A DNA stretch of 32,183 nt from Flavobacterium sp. (GCF_023151265.1 NZ_JAKLJH010000007.1:1-32183), one strand, 5' to 3'; positions 13,501 through 21,988 are shown, numbered from the stretch's first letter. Translations and numbers: made by a program. Notes: generated by a model from the sequence alone, not told the origin.

Positions 13501-14931
13501 ATTTTAAAAGGAACAACAGACAGATTGCGTCCCGTTTTATTAACTGCTTCGGCAGCAGCATTAGGATTTTTACCAATGGCAATTTCTTCATCGGCAGGAG
13601 CAGAGGTGCAACGCCCTTTAGCAACAGTTGTAATCGGAGGATTGTTTACCGCAACGCTTTTAACTATGATAGTTTTACCTATTTTGTTTAAAATTTTAGA
13701 TGAAAAAGAATTCAAAAAACCAAAATTCAAAAAAGTGAAAAATTCAGACGTTTTACTCATTTTTATCTTGTTGCCATTCATAGGTTTTTCACAGCAAAAT
13801 AATCCCGAATTAGATAGTTTGGTTAAGAAAGCTATTTCAAAAAATGCTGGAATTAAAGCCGGTCAATTGAAAATTGAAAAAGCAAAACAAGCAACAAAAT
13901 TGGCGTATGATTTCGAAAAAACGAATGTATATTACAGCTACGATCAAAATAATTTAGCTTTAAATAACCAACCTTTAAAAGTTTTTGGAGCGCAACAATC
14001 CTTTTCTTTTCCAACAGTTTATGGTGCTAAAAAGAAATTATATAATGCGGAATATGAAAAAGAAAAAACCGGATTTGAAATTCAGCAAAACCAACTGAAA
14101 TTACAAATTTCACAAGTATATTATCAAATTGTGAATGTTCAACATCAAGAAAAATTATATCGTTACTTAGATAGTTTGTACCAAAATTTCTCAAAAGCAA
14201 GCAACAGAAAATTTGAATTAGGCGAAACCAATTATTTAGAAAAAATAACCGCTGAAGCAAAATTTCGTCAAATCAAAACCAAGTTATCACAACTTGAAAA
14301 AGAGAAAAAAGCACAATTTGAATTATTACAATCTTTAGTACAAAGTGATGAAAAAATAGTAATTTCAAATACAATTTCAGAGCCTATTTCAACTGTAACT
14401 TTAAATTCAAGTAAATATTTATATGTTTCACATTTAGAATCATTTACAAAAATTTATAAATCAAATGAAAGTTTGCAAAAACAGAATTGGTTACCCGATT
14501 TTAATCTGGAATATTTTCAAGGAAGAAATTCGGGTTTATCTCAATCTTTATATGGTTTTCAAGTAGGATTATCTGTACCCATTTTATTCAATGGAAATAT
14601 TGCAAAATCAAAAGTTGCCAAACTAGAAACCCAAGCTTGGGAATCACAAAAGAAACAAGAAGAAACTAAAATAGATTCTTATATCAAACAAAAACAACAA
14701 GAAGTAGAACAACAACAACAAGCCATAACTTACTACAATGAGTATGGGAAAAAAGTATCCGAAGAAATCATAAAAGTAGCCGACAGCAGTTACAAACATG
14801 GTGAAATCGACTTTTTTCAATACATTTTAAGTTTAGAAAATGCCACAACCATTCAAGTAGATTACTTGGATGCCGTTATGCAATACAACACCACTATTTT
14901 AGATTTATATTACCTAAATATCGAGAACTAA
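10591..14931 (+). CDS. czcA: CzcA-type heavy-metal RND pump fused to a TolC-type outer-membrane factor
   Basis: 1446 residues from MLEKIIALSLRNK; the ATG at 10561 would add ten unlikely residues. Residues about 1-1040 are a full RND pump with 12 membrane helices, the duplicated porter/docking domains, and DFGIIIDGAVIIVEF (400-414) in helix 4. That D-F-G-x3-D-G-A pattern belongs to the Zn/Cd/Co class of heavy-metal pumps rather than the Cu/Ag class. After a short basic linker, a second signal-peptide-like stretch (1051-1067, LLIFILLPFIGFSQ) opens a TolC-like region (about 1070-1446) with long amphipathic coiled-coil helices. As I recall, this fusion is known in Bacteroidota. Cleavage after FSQ would release the outer-membrane factor. 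The stop overlaps the adaptor start (TAATG). Confidence 0.93.
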   Translation: MLEKIIALSLRNKLIVLLFTLGVFGYGIFSVFQISIGAVPDITNNQVQVITTSRNLSTQDIEQYITYPVELEMANLPGVKEIRSISKFGLSVVTIVFEEDMGTYLPRQLIAEKIKTATEKIPQGFGTPEMGPITTGLGEVYQYTLEVKPEFKDRYTITDLRTIQDWVVKRQLSGIKGVVEINTWGGYLKQYEIAIHSSSLKAMNISVNELFEAIEKNNSIAGGSYIEKTNQSYFIRGEGRVTKLEDIENIVVKNVNGNPVYVKNIAQVKFGHANRFGAITGNGEGEKVLGQVMMLKGANSKQVIDDVKHRVTEIEKTLPEGVHINGFLERSELVGKTTFTVAENLILGCLIVIFVVVLLLGNWRSGLVVASVIPLCLLFAISFMNILKIDANLMSLGAIDFGIIIDGAVIIVEFIAFQIASKSNQLVGLTKKERQDEIDQITYKSASKMMNSAIFGQLIILIVFIPILSLSGVEGKMFKPMAMTFSFALVGAMLFCFTYVPVVSSIFLKPREENPNSFSNRLINKLNSWYLPVITWALDNTKKVIYGAAGLLVLAVGIFSTMGGEFIPTLDEGDFVIQPVLKTGTSLTKTIETTTKIEAIILKNFPEVSQVVSRIGAAEVPTDPMSMEESDVIVKLKPKSEWVSAETKDELADKIKAAIEKKIPNMEVEFTQPIEMRFNELISGSRSDVAIKIFGEDLDILAKKAHEIEKAIKNVEGASDIIIEKTEGLPQMFVQYDRSKIAQFGLNIADLNDMIALGFAGKTAGNVFEGEKRFDLVVRLDESNRKNLEDLQNLYVTTPNGEQIPLRELAKIEYTEGPAKISRDNTNRRIVVGINVRNRDLQSVVDDVKQIIETKIDLPDGYRVAYGGQFENLQSAKARLMIAVPIALFLIFVLLHFAFGSVKEALMVYSAIPLSAVGGILFLWIRDLPFSISAGVGFIALFGIAVLNGIVLIEHFKELKHQGMTNMNELILKGTTDRLRPVLLTASAAALGFLPMAISSSAGAEVQRPLATVVIGGLFTATLLTMIVLPILFKILDEKEFKKPKFKKVKNSDVLLIFILLPFIGFSQQNNPELDSLVKKAISKNAGIKAGQLKIEKAKQATKLAYDFEKTNVYYSYDQNNLALNNQPLKVFGAQQSFSFPTVYGAKKKLYNAEYEKEKTGFEIQQNQLKLQISQVYYQIVNVQHQEKLYRYLDSLYQNFSKASNRKFELGETNYLEKITAEAKFRQIKTKLSQLEKEKKAQFELLQSLVQSDEKIVISNTISEPISTVTLNSSKYLYVSHLESFTKIYKSNESLQKQNWLPDFNLEYFQGRNSGLSQSLYGFQVGLSVPILFNGNIAKSKVAKLETQAWESQKKQEETKIDSYIKQKQQEVEQQQQAITYYNEYGKKVSEEIIKVADSSYKHGEIDFFQYILSLENATTIQVDYLDAVMQYNTTILDLYYLNIEN

Positions 14932-16046
14932 TGATAAAAAATAGCATTTTAATAGCACTAATTGGATTATTCATTTCTTGTAAAGAAGAAAAAAACGAAG
15001 TTGTAACTCCAAATAATGGATTGATAACAGTTACTAAAGAACAATTTCAATCCTCTAAAATGGAACTTGCCACTTTGGTTGAAAAGGAGTTTAACGTCAC
15101 TGTTTCTGCATCAGGAAAAATTGATGTTCCACCACAATATCGGGCTAAAATTACACCGTTTATTGGTGGTTATGTAAAGTCATCTCAGTTTTTAGTGGGT
15201 GATAAAGTTTCCAAAGGACAAGTTTTGGTAACACTTGAAAACACAGAATACTTAGATATTCAAAAAGATTACGTGGAAGTTGCTGAACAAATCAATTACC
15301 TAAAATCGGAATTTGAGCGTCAGAAAACCTTATTCAATGAAAAAATCACTTCACAAAAAAACTATCTTAAAGCAGAAAGCGATTACCGCCAAGCAAAAGG
15401 AATGTATCAAGGTTTACGTGAGAAATTATTGTTATTAAACATTAATCCTACTAATGTTGAGAAAGGTAAATTTACTTCTGTAATTACTTTAACGGCTCCA
15501 ATTTCTGGAGATATCACGGTAATGAATGCCAATGTAGGGATGTTCATGTCGCCTTCAGATGTGATTATGGAAGTGGTGGATACCCAACATTTATTGTTAA
15601 ATTTAAATGTTTTTGAAAGTGATATTTTAAAAATTAAAGAAGGACAAAATATCGAATTTACCATTCCACAAGCTTCAAAAGAAGTTTATACTTCAAAAGT
15701 TAAAACCGTTGGAAAGTCTATTGAAAACAAGGATAGAAGCATTTCTGTCTTCGGCTTGTTACAGCCCGAATTAAAAGAAAAATTGTTATCTGGAATGTTT
15801 GCCGAAGCTAAAATTATCATCGCAACTAAAAAAGGCTTAAGTGTACCAAATGAAGCCGTAATAAAAAGCGGTGACAAGAATTTTGTACTTTTATTAGTAA
15901 AAGAAGCGAACAATAACTACAGTTTCAAGAAAACATTGGTACAAATTGGAGAAGTTTCAGAACATCATACTGAAATAATTTCAGATGAAAATATCCATCA
16001 AGAATCAAAAATTTTAGCAAAAGGAGTTTTCGAGTTAACAAATTAA
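14931..16046 (+). CDS. czcB: RND periplasmic adaptor lipoprotein (CzcB/CusB family)
   Basis: 371 residues. A short leader ends in LFISC (C17), a lipobox, so the adaptor is lipid-anchored. The order is a beta-barrel/lipoyl half (about 55-110, AKITPFIGGYVKSSQFLVGDKVSKGQVL), a helical hairpin (about 112-160, coiled-coil), the second lipoyl half (TLTAPISGDITVMNANVGMF), a beta-barrel and a membrane-proximal domain. It bridges the RND pump and the TolC-type channel. It overlaps the pump gene by one base, so the three tripartite components are made from one mRNA. No His-rich metal-binding N-terminus is seen, unlike some CzcB proteins. Confidence 0.9.
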   Translation: MIKNSILIALIGLFISCKEEKNEVVTPNNGLITVTKEQFQSSKMELATLVEKEFNVTVSASGKIDVPPQYRAKITPFIGGYVKSSQFLVGDKVSKGQVLVTLENTEYLDIQKDYVEVAEQINYLKSEFERQKTLFNEKITSQKNYLKAESDYRQAKGMYQGLREKLLLLNINPTNVEKGKFTSVITLTAPISGDITVMNANVGMFMSPSDVIMEVVDTQHLLLNLNVFESDILKIKEGQNIEFTIPQASKEVYTSKVKTVGKSIENKDRSISVFGLLQPELKEKLLSGMFAEAKIIIATKKGLSVPNEAVIKSGDKNFVLLLVKEANNNYSFKKTLVQIGEVSEHHTEIISDENIHQESKILAKGVFELTN

Positions 16047-16059
16047 AAAAATAGAAATT

Positions 16060-16560
16060 ATGAATCAAGCACATTTACACATGGTTTTCAACCATTTTCC
16101 AATTATAGGTTTATTCTTCGGAATTGGAATTTTAGCATACGGAATAATCAAAAAGCAGACTATTTTAGTTAATACTGCTTATGTAATGTTCATCGTTTGT
16201 ATGATTATGGCAAAAGCTACGATGATGACAGGCGAAGGAGCAGAGGAAATTGTAGAAGAATTAGGTATTTCTCATGACATTATTCACGAACATGAAGAAA
16301 TGGCCGAAACTTTCATGAAAGTACTTTATGGTTTAGGAATTCTTTCGATTTTAGGCTTGGTAGCGAATCTTAAAAAGCATTCAAAAGCTGCAATTGTTTC
16401 TTATGTGGTTTTAGTTTTAGCTATTGGATCAGCCGTTTTGTCTAAAAATGTAGGAACTTCAGGTGGCGAAATTCGTCATACAGAAATTAGGAAAAATGCC
16501 AATATTGGTAATGCTTCGGAAACAAATAGCGAACACGAATCACACAACGATGATCACTAA
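16060..16560 (+). CDS. DUF2231-like membrane protein with His-rich tail
   Basis: 166 residues. Four hydrophobic segments (about 10-27, 34-52, 86-103, 109-126) are followed by a soluble C-terminus ending SEHESHNDDH, a probable metal-binding tail. Further His residues lie near the N-terminus (HLHMVFNHFP) and in the loop after helix 2 (SHDIIHEHEE). The layout resembles DUF2231-type four-helix proteins. It lies 13 bp after the adaptor gene and is the last gene of the efflux operon, so a role in metal handling is likely. The His clusters are seen directly; the metal is not known. Confidence 0.75.
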   Translation: MNQAHLHMVFNHFPIIGLFFGIGILAYGIIKKQTILVNTAYVMFIVCMIMAKATMMTGEGAEEIVEELGISHDIIHEHEEMAETFMKVLYGLGILSILGLVANLKKHSKAAIVSYVVLVLAIGSAVLSKNVGTSGGEIRHTEIRKNANIGNASETNSEHESHNDDH

Positions 16561-16586
16561 ACAAAACATAAAATTTCAAAAACATT

Positions 16587-16618
16587 TTGTTTATTCGGAA
16601 ATTAAGTCGTTAACTTTG
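16587..16618 (+). promoter_or_regulatory. Histidine operon promoter
   Basis: TTG (16587-16589, within TTTTG), a 21-bp spacer and TAACTTTG (16611-16618) fit the flavobacterial consensus exactly. Transcription would start near 16624, leaving about 18 nt before the leader-peptide ATG and excluding the in-frame ATG at 16621. Confidence 0.65.
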
Positions 16619-16641
16619 CAATGTTAAAACTAACAGAAATT

Positions 16642-16695
16642 ATGTTTTTAAATCAATTACATCATCATCATCATACCTCCGCTCAAGCGAAGTAA
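16642..16695 (+). CDS. hisL: His operon leader peptide
   Basis: A 17-codon frame, MFLNQLHHHHHTSAQAK, with five consecutive CAT codons at 16660-16674. It sits between a good promoter and an intrinsic terminator, upstream of hisG, which is the classical layout of amino-acid attenuation. When charged tRNA-His is scarce the ribosome stalls on the CAT run; when it is plentiful the ribosome reaches the stop at 16693-16695 and covers the antiterminator arm. The peptide itself probably has no other job. ATG 16642 is chosen because 16621 is only three bases from the -7 box. Confidence 0.85.
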   Translation: MFLNQLHHHHHTSAQAK

Positions 16696-16740
16696 TGATG
16701 CTATGTAATTAAATCATATAAATCAGAAACCCGTTTGAGT
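16681..16740 (+). promoter_or_regulatory. His attenuator: antiterminator pairing
   Basis: GCTCAAGCG (16681-16689, last codons of the leader peptide) can pair with CGTTTGAGT (16732-16740) over nine positions, two of them G-U. The second segment overlaps the 5' arm of the terminator (16727-16738), so the two structures exclude each other. TCAAGCG also occurs as part of the terminator 3' arm (16744-16750), as expected for competing partners. A further perfect repeat, AATTACAT (16655-16662) with ATGTAATT (16703-16710), could form a pause hairpin around the His codons. Confidence 0.65.
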
Positions 16741-16758
16741 ACATCAAGCGGGTTTTTT
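16727..16758 (+). terminator. His attenuator intrinsic terminator
   Basis: AAACCCGTTTGA (16727-16738) pairs with TCAAGCGGGTTT (16744-16755) around a 5-nt loop, giving 12 pairs including one G-U, and a run of six T residues covers 16753-16758. It lies between the leader peptide and hisG, so it acts as an attenuator. Confidence 0.85.
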
Positions 16759-16820
16759 GTTGGTAAGCATTTTTTAAAAATCTTCTTGGTGTACTCATTT
16801 TAAAATTAAATAAAATTAAA

Positions 16821-17678
16821 ATGAACACGTTAAAAATTGCTATTCAAAAATCAGGTCGATTACACGATGAAAGTATCCAAATCTTAAAAGATTGCGGAAT
16901 TTCAATATATAATGGAAACGACCAACTCAAAGTTACTGCTTCCAATTTTCCTTTAGAAGTGTATTATTTACGAAACTCGGATATTCCCCAATATTTGATT
17001 GATGGCGTGGTTGATATTGCTATTGTTGGTGATAATTTGTTAGTTGAAAAAGGGCAAAATATTGAAATTGCTGAGAAATTTGGATTTTCAAAATGTAAAG
17101 TTTCGGTTGCTGTACCAAAGAATTTCAATTACAATTCCATTCAAGATTTAAACGGATTACGAGTTGCAACTTCCTATCCAAAAACTGTTGTAGATTATTT
17201 TTCTTCGAAAGGAATTTCTGTAGACATTCACCAAATATCAGGTTCGGTTGAAATTGCTCCAAACATTGGACTTTCAGATGCTATTGTAGATATTGTTTCT
17301 AGCGGAAGTACGTTATTCAAAAACGGTTTAAAAGAAGTCGAAGTGATTTTAAAAAGCGAAGCTGTTTTAGCTGTTTCTCCCAAAATTTCGAATGAAGCAA
17401 AGCAATTAGTTTCGAAACTTCAATTCCGAATTCAAGCTGTTTTACGTTCGAGAAAATCGAAATACATTTTGATGAATGTTCCCAATGATAAAATCTCAGA
17501 AATCAGTAAAATTCTTCCCGTTTTAAAAAGTCCAACTGTAATGCCGTTAGCCGAAGAAGGTTGGAGTAGTGTGCATTCTGTAATTGATGAAGATCAATTT
17601 TGGGAAGTAATCGACCAATTAAAAGAAGCTGGAGCTGAAGGCATTTTAGTTTGCCCAATTGAAAAAATGGTATTGTAA
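16821..17678 (+). CDS. hisG: ATP phosphoribosyltransferase, long form
   Basis: 285 residues. It catalyses the first and feedback-controlled step of histidine synthesis (ATP + PRPP to phosphoribosyl-ATP). The signature region is SGSVEIAPNIGLSDAIVDIV at 140-159 and the PRPP loop is VSSGSTL (159-165). The C-terminal domain at about 208-285 is the ACT-like histidine-binding domain of the long, HisZ-independent form. It is the first structural gene after the attenuator. Expression is therefore controlled by both transcription attenuation and allosteric inhibition. Confidence 0.97.
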   Translation: MNTLKIAIQKSGRLHDESIQILKDCGISIYNGNDQLKVTASNFPLEVYYLRNSDIPQYLIDGVVDIAIVGDNLLVEKGQNIEIAEKFGFSKCKVSVAVPKNFNYNSIQDLNGLRVATSYPKTVVDYFSSKGISVDIHQISGSVEIAPNIGLSDAIVDIVSSGSTLFKNGLKEVEVILKSEAVLAVSPKISNEAKQLVSKLQFRIQAVLRSRKSKYILMNVPNDKISEISKILPVLKSPTVMPLAEEGWSSVHSVIDEDQFWEVIDQLKEAGAEGILVCPIEKMVL

Positions 17679-17685
17679 ATAAATT

Positions 17686-17820
17686 AAACACATTGTCACA
17701 TAGAAATTTTAATAATTAAGAATCTAAAAAGTATCGCATTTTACACATAGCTATGTTAACTATCTAAAGTGAAACGTCTGAAGTTTTAGACAAAAAATAA
17801 AACTATGTGACTATGTGTTT
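17686..17820. repeat. Intergenic element with terminal inverted repeats (copy A)
   Basis: AAACACATTGTCACATAG (17686-17703) and CTATGTGACTATGTGTTT (17803-17820) are inverted repeats matching at 17 of 18 positions, bounding a 135-bp non-coding stretch. An internal palindrome ACATAGCTATGT lies at 17745-17756. The right end is followed 21 bp later by the hisD ATG. Related ends occur at 19122-19221 and 27850-27897. Confidence 0.65.
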
Positions 17821-17841
17821 CAAAAATTAAAAATTAGAATC

Positions 17842-19122
17842 ATGAAAAAAATATACAACCCACAACCCGAAACTTGGTCAGAAATTTGCAAAAGACCAAC
17901 TCAAACTTTCTCAGACGTAGAAGAAACGGTAAAGCAGATTTTTAAAGAAGTACAACAAAAAGGCGATAAAGCTATTGCGAAATATTCTTCTTTTTTTGAT
18001 GGTGTGACTTTAGAAAATATTCAAGTCACACAAGAAGAAATTGAAATCGCTAAAAATGAAGTTTCTAGCGAATTAAAAGAAGCGATTCAATTAGCCAAAT
18101 CAAATATCGAACAATTTCACTCTGCTCAAAAAACAGATAAAATTGTAGTAGAAACAACTATCGGAGTAACTTGTTGGCAAGAAAAACGTCCGATTCAAAA
18201 AGTCGGTTTATACATTCCAGGTGGAACTGCTCCTTTGTTTTCAACAGTTTTAATGTTGGCAGTTCCAGCAAAGTTAGCAGGTTGTCAAGAAATTGTATTG
18301 TGTTCGCCATCGGATAAAAATGGAAAAATTAATGCTGCTATTTTATACGCAGCCGATTTGTGTGGTGTAACTAAAATCTATAAAGTAGGTGGAATTCAAG
18401 CCATTGCTGGAATGACATTCGGAACAGAAACCATTCCGCAAGTCTATAAAATCTTTGGACCTGGAAATCAATTTGTAACGATTGCGAAACAATTTGCATC
18501 TCAAAACGGAGTCGCAATTGACATGCCAGCAGGTCCAAGCGAATTATTAGTTTACGCTGATGAAACGGCCATTCCAAGTTTTGTAGCTTCGGATTTACTA
18601 AGTCAAGCTGAACATGGAAAAGACAGCCAAGTAATTTTGGTTACTACCAATAAAAACATTTTAAACGATGTGGAAGAAGAAATTTATAAACAATTGAAAA
18701 ATCTTCCAAGACAAGAAATAGCACAAGTAGCCATCAATAATTCTAAATTAATTTTCTTGGAAACCGAAAAGACCGCTCTATCGCTAATTAACGAATATGG
18801 TCCAGAACATTTTATTGTATGTTCCAAAAACGAAGACTATTTCGTTAACGGAATTCAAAATGCGGGTTCGATTTTTATTGGAAATTATACCCCAGAAAGC
18901 GCTGGTGATTATGCTTCTGGAACCAATCACACTTTACCAACAAACGGGTATTCCAAAAGTTACAGCGGTGTAAATTTAGATAGTTTCCTAAAAGCGATGA
19001 CCTTTCAAAAAATATCAAATGAAGGTATTCAAAACATCGGAAAAGCAATAGAAATCATGGCAGAAGCCGAAGGTTTACAAGCACACAAAAATGCTGTTTC
19101 ATTAAGACTAAAAAATAATTAA
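17842..19122 (+). CDS. hisD: Histidinol dehydrogenase
   Basis: 426 residues from MKKIYNPQPETW. It performs the last two oxidations, histidinol to histidine, with NAD and Zn. Family blocks in order are GLYIPGGTAPLFSTV, KVGGIQAIAGMTFGTETIP, IFGPGNQFVTIAKQ, DMPAGPSELLVYAD, the Zn ligand segment LLSQAEHGKDSQ, the active-site Glu-His in NEYGPEHF, and ASGTNHTLPT near the C-terminus. The length is normal. ATG 17842 is preferred to 17815, because the earlier start lies at the end of the intergenic repeat and adds nine residues with no family counterpart. It is separated from hisG by that repeat but remains in the operon order. Confidence 0.96.
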   Translation: MKKIYNPQPETWSEICKRPTQTFSDVEETVKQIFKEVQQKGDKAIAKYSSFFDGVTLENIQVTQEEIEIAKNEVSSELKEAIQLAKSNIEQFHSAQKTDKIVVETTIGVTCWQEKRPIQKVGLYIPGGTAPLFSTVLMLAVPAKLAGCQEIVLCSPSDKNGKINAAILYAADLCGVTKIYKVGGIQAIAGMTFGTETIPQVYKIFGPGNQFVTIAKQFASQNGVAIDMPAGPSELLVYADETAIPSFVASDLLSQAEHGKDSQVILVTTNKNILNDVEEEIYKQLKNLPRQEIAQVAINNSKLIFLETEKTALSLINEYGPEHFIVCSKNEDYFVNGIQNAGSIFIGNYTPESAGDYASGTNHTLPTNGYSKSYSGVNLDSFLKAMTFQKISNEGIQNIGKAIEIMAEAEGLQAHKNAVSLRLKNN

Positions 19123-19221
19123 AACACATAGAAACATAGATTTAAATTAGTGAAATATGTGAACTATGTAAAGTAAAACGACTAAAATCAACACAGAAAA
19201 AGCTAATGTGATTATGTGTTT
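19122..19221. repeat. Intergenic element with terminal inverted repeats (copy B)
   Basis: AAACACATAGAAACATAG (19122-19139) faces CTAATGTGATTATGTGTTT (19203-19221), an imperfect inverted pair of the same family as copy A, bounding 100 bp. The element starts in the hisD stop codon and ends 13 bp before the hisC ATG. Confidence 0.6.
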
Positions 19222-19234
19222 AAAAATAAAATAT

Positions 19235-20296
19235 ATGAATTTAGAAAACCTAATCAGAGAAAACGTCAAAAAGCTAAGCCCATATTCCTCAGCACGCGAT
19301 GAATTTGAACAGTTCACAAAACCAATGATCTATTTGGATGCCAATGAAAATCCGTTCTCGAATGGTATGAATCGTTATCCAGATCCGCAACAGAAAGAAT
19401 TGAAAGCAATAATTGCAGATAGAAATAATGTACCTAAAGACAACATTATCTTAGGAAACGGAAGTGATGAAGTCTTAGATTTAATTTTCAGAGCGTTTTG
19501 TGAGCCCAATCAAGATAATATCATCACATTGCCACCAACCTATGGAATGTATGGAGTTTTAGCGAATATCAATGCTATTGAAAATCGTGAAGTTTTGCTA
19601 AATGAAGAATTTCAACCGAATGTAGAGGCAATTCTGAACGCCGTAGATAACAATACTAAAATCATCTTTTTGTGTTCGCCAAACAACCCAACAGGAAATT
19701 CTTTTACCGATTCGTCAGTAATTAAAATTCTGAATCAATTCAAAGGTTTAGTAGTAATTGATGAAGCCTATATAGATTTTTCAAAAGATGAAAGTTGGTT
19801 AAGTGTTTTGAAAGATTTTCCAAATCTGATTATCACCCAAACTTTATCAAAAGCGTATGCGATGGCGGGATTACGAATTGGAATTTTGTATGCTTCTAGA
19901 GAAATTATTGCAGTTTTGAATAAAATCAAACCTCCTTATAATATTAATGGTTTGTCGCAAGAAACGGCTGTTAAAAAATTGTTGCAAAGTACGATGCCAA
20001 CGCAAGTTAGAAAAATACTAATCGAACGAAATAAACTTGTAGAAGCACTTTCAAAATGCGAATTTGTCGAGAAAATATATCCATCAGATGCCAATTTTAT
20101 TTTAATTAAAGTGGATGATGCGAATTTTAGATACCAGCAATTTATCGAAAATGGAGTAGTGGTTCGTAACAGAAGCAATCAACCTTTATGCGAAAATTGT
20201 TTGCGAATTAGTATTGGAACCAAAGAAGAAACAGAACAAATTATAGAATTATTAAAAACCTTCAACAATGCTGAAAAGAGTATTATTTATAGATAG
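19235..20296 (+). CDS. hisC: Histidinol-phosphate aminotransferase
   Basis: 353 residues from [24 protein letters not shown]. It is a fold-type I PLP enzyme converting imidazole-acetol phosphate to histidinol phosphate. It shows YLDANENPF at the N-terminus, [33 protein letters not shown], and the PLP-binding Lys in [16 protein letters not shown]; the final substrate-binding Arg is in CLRISIGT. The start at 19208 seen in a naive reading comes from the end of repeat B (it reads MCLKIKYM) and is rejected. The 3' end overlaps hisB by 29 bp. Confidence 0.96.
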   Translation: MNLENLIRENVKKLSPYSSARDEFEQFTKPMIYLDANENPFSNGMNRYPDPQQKELKAIIADRNNVPKDNIILGNGSDEVLDLIFRAFCEPNQDNIITLPPTYGMYGVLANINAIENREVLLNEEFQPNVEAILNAVDNNTKIIFLCSPNNPTGNSFTDSSVIKILNQFKGLVVIDEAYIDFSKDESWLSVLKDFPNLIITQTLSKAYAMAGLRIGILYASREIIAVLNKIKPPYNINGLSQETAVKKLLQSTMPTQVRKILIERNKLVEALSKCEFVEKIYPSDANFILIKVDDANFRYQQFIENGVVVRNRSNQPLCENCLRISIGTKEETEQIIELLKTFNNAEKSIIYR

Positions 20297-21407
20297 AGAT
20301 GGAACTTTGGTTTTAGAACCAGAAAATTACCAATTAGACAGTTTAACCAAATTAGAATTCTATCCAAAAGTATTTCAATTCTTGAGTAAAATTGCCAAAG
20401 AATTGGACTTCGAATTGGCAATGGTTACTAATCAAGATGGTTTAGGAACCGAGAGTTTTCCGGAAGAAACTTTTTGGCCAACCCAAAATTTCATTCTGAA
20501 AGCATTTGAAAATGAAGGCATAACATTTGACGAAATTTTTATCGACAGAAGTTTTCCTGAGGACAATGCTCCAACCAGAAAACCTAGAACAGGAATGTTA
20601 ACCAAGTATTTGAACAATCCGGAATACGATTTAGAGAATTCATTCGTAATTGGCGATAGAATTACCGATGTGGAATTGGCTAAAAACTTAGGTTCGAAAG
20701 CAATTTTTATCAAAAATGAAGAAAATTTGGGTGGAAATGAAGTTACAACTTCATTGGAAGAACTCCAAAATGTAATTGCCTTACAAGCTACTGATTGGCA
20801 AAAGATTTACGAATTTTTAAAGTTGGAAGAGCGAACAGCTTCTATCAAAAGAACCACAAATGAAACTGATATCGCTATCACCTTAAATTTAGACGGAACA
20901 GGAAAAAGCAACATCAACACCGGAATTTCCTTTTTCGATCACATGTTGGACCAAATTGCCCGTCACGGACAAATGGACTTAGATATTCAAGTCAAAGGCG
21001 ATTTAGAAGTTGACGAACACCACACAATCGAAGATACAGCAATTGCCTTAGGCGAAGTTTTTGCAAAAGCTTTGGGCAACAAATTAGGTATCGAACGTTA
21101 CGGATTTTGTTTACCAATGGACGATTGTTTGGCACAAGTAGTCATTGATTTTGGTGGAAGAAATTGGTTGGTTTGGGAAGCAGAATTCAAACGTGAAATG
21201 ATAGGTCAAATGCCAACCGAAATGTTTTTTCACTTTTTCAAATCGTTCACAGATGGAGCAAAAGCAAATATAAACATCAAAGCTGAAGGAACAAACGAAC
21301 ACCACAAAATTGAAGCGATTTTTAAAGCCTTCGCAAAAGCAATTAAAGTAGCGGTAAAAAGAGATACAGAAAAAATGATTTTACCTTCAACAAAAGGAAT
21401 GTTGTAA
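20268..21407 (+). CDS. hisB: Bifunctional histidinol-phosphatase / imidazoleglycerol-phosphate dehydratase
   Basis: 379 residues. The N-terminal HAD phosphatase (about 1-165) has D9 and D11 in FIDRDGTLV, a Thr-Asn in MVTNQDG, and [12 protein letters not shown]. The C-terminal dehydratase (about 190-379) has [28 protein letters not shown] and [19 protein letters not shown] with the Mn-binding His clusters. In the E. coli enzyme the phosphatase carries a Zn loop with Cys and His. The equivalent stretch here ([20 protein letters not shown]) has none of these ligands; as I recall this is usual for Bacteroidota. The gene overlaps hisC by 29 bp and hisH by one base. Confidence 0.95.
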   Translation: MLKRVLFIDRDGTLVLEPENYQLDSLTKLEFYPKVFQFLSKIAKELDFELAMVTNQDGLGTESFPEETFWPTQNFILKAFENEGITFDEIFIDRSFPEDNAPTRKPRTGMLTKYLNNPEYDLENSFVIGDRITDVELAKNLGSKAIFIKNEENLGGNEVTTSLEELQNVIALQATDWQKIYEFLKLEERTASIKRTTNETDIAITLNLDGTGKSNINTGISFFDHMLDQIARHGQMDLDIQVKGDLEVDEHHTIEDTAIALGEVFAKALGNKLGIERYGFCLPMDDCLAQVVIDFGGRNWLVWEAEFKREMIGQMPTEMFFHFFKSFTDGAKANINIKAEGTNEHHKIEAIFKAFAKAIKVAVKRDTEKMILPSTKGML

Positions 21408-21988
21408 TGAAAATAGCAATAATAGATTATGGAGCTGGAAATGTTCAAAGTGTTTTATTCGCTTTGGAAAGACTTGGCTATGAAGGAATTGTTACGAACG
21501 ATTGGATTACCATAAAATCAGCCGATAAAGTGATTTTTCCAGGTGTAGGCGAGGCGAGTAGTGCTATGAAAATGTTACAAGAAACTGGTTTAGATGTGTT
21601 GATTCCAACCTTAAAACAACCGGTTTTAGGAATTTGTTTGGGCATGCAATTGATGTGTAAATTTTCTGAAGAAGGCAATACCAAAGGATTAGGAATTTTT
21701 GATGTCAAAGTCGTAAAGTTTTCAAATGAAGTGAAAGTGCCACAAATGGGTTGGAATACGATTTACAATTTGAAATCACAATTATTCACAGGAATTAAAG
21801 AAAACGAATTCATGTATTTGGTACACAGTTATTATGCGCCATTATCTGAAAACACCATTGCTACCACGAATTATGAATACGATTACAGCACCGCATTACA
21901 ACGCGATAACTTCTTCGGAGTACAATTTCATCCTGAGAAAAGTGGTGTTTTTGGAGAACAAATTTTGAAAAACTTTTTACAATTATGA
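21407..21988 (+). CDS. hisH: Imidazole glycerol phosphate synthase, glutaminase subunit
   Basis: 193 residues, class I glutamine amidotransferase. The nucleophile is C77 in [10 protein letters not shown], and the His-Glu pair is H175 and E177 in VQFHPEKSG. The oxyanion strand region reads PGVGEA (45-50). It passes ammonia to HisF, encoded two genes on. Its start overlaps the hisB stop (TAATG) and its end overlaps hisA by 4 bp, so translation is coupled. Confidence 0.96.
   Translation: MKIAIIDYGAGNVQSVLFALERLGYEGIVTNDWITIKSADKVIFPGVGEASSAMKMLQETGLDVLIPTLKQPVLGICLGMQLMCKFSEEGNTKGLGIFDVKVVKFSNEVKVPQMGWNTIYNLKSQLFTGIKENEFMYLVHSYYAPLSENTIATTNYEYDYSTALQRDNFFGVQFHPEKSGVFGEQILKNFLQL

Noticed and set aside
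12972..14260. Several minus-strand open frames of 60-100 codons within the RND gene
   Set aside because: They are antisense shadows of a clear coding sequence, with no promoter or family resemblance.
16561..16590. ACAAAA ... TTTTGT inverted match after the 16060-16560 gene as a terminator
   Set aside because: The arms are six AT-rich bases with a long loop, and the right arm is part of the his promoter.
16655..16680. CAT repeat as a microsatellite or CRISPR-like repeat
   Set aside because: It is only five units and is fully explained as the His-codon run of the leader peptide.
17815..17841. Upstream start for hisD, and likewise 19208 for hisC and 27875 for the DUF2461 gene
   Set aside because: These extensions arise from the right ends of repeat elements A-C (for B and C they read MCLKIKxM) and do not match the family N-termini.
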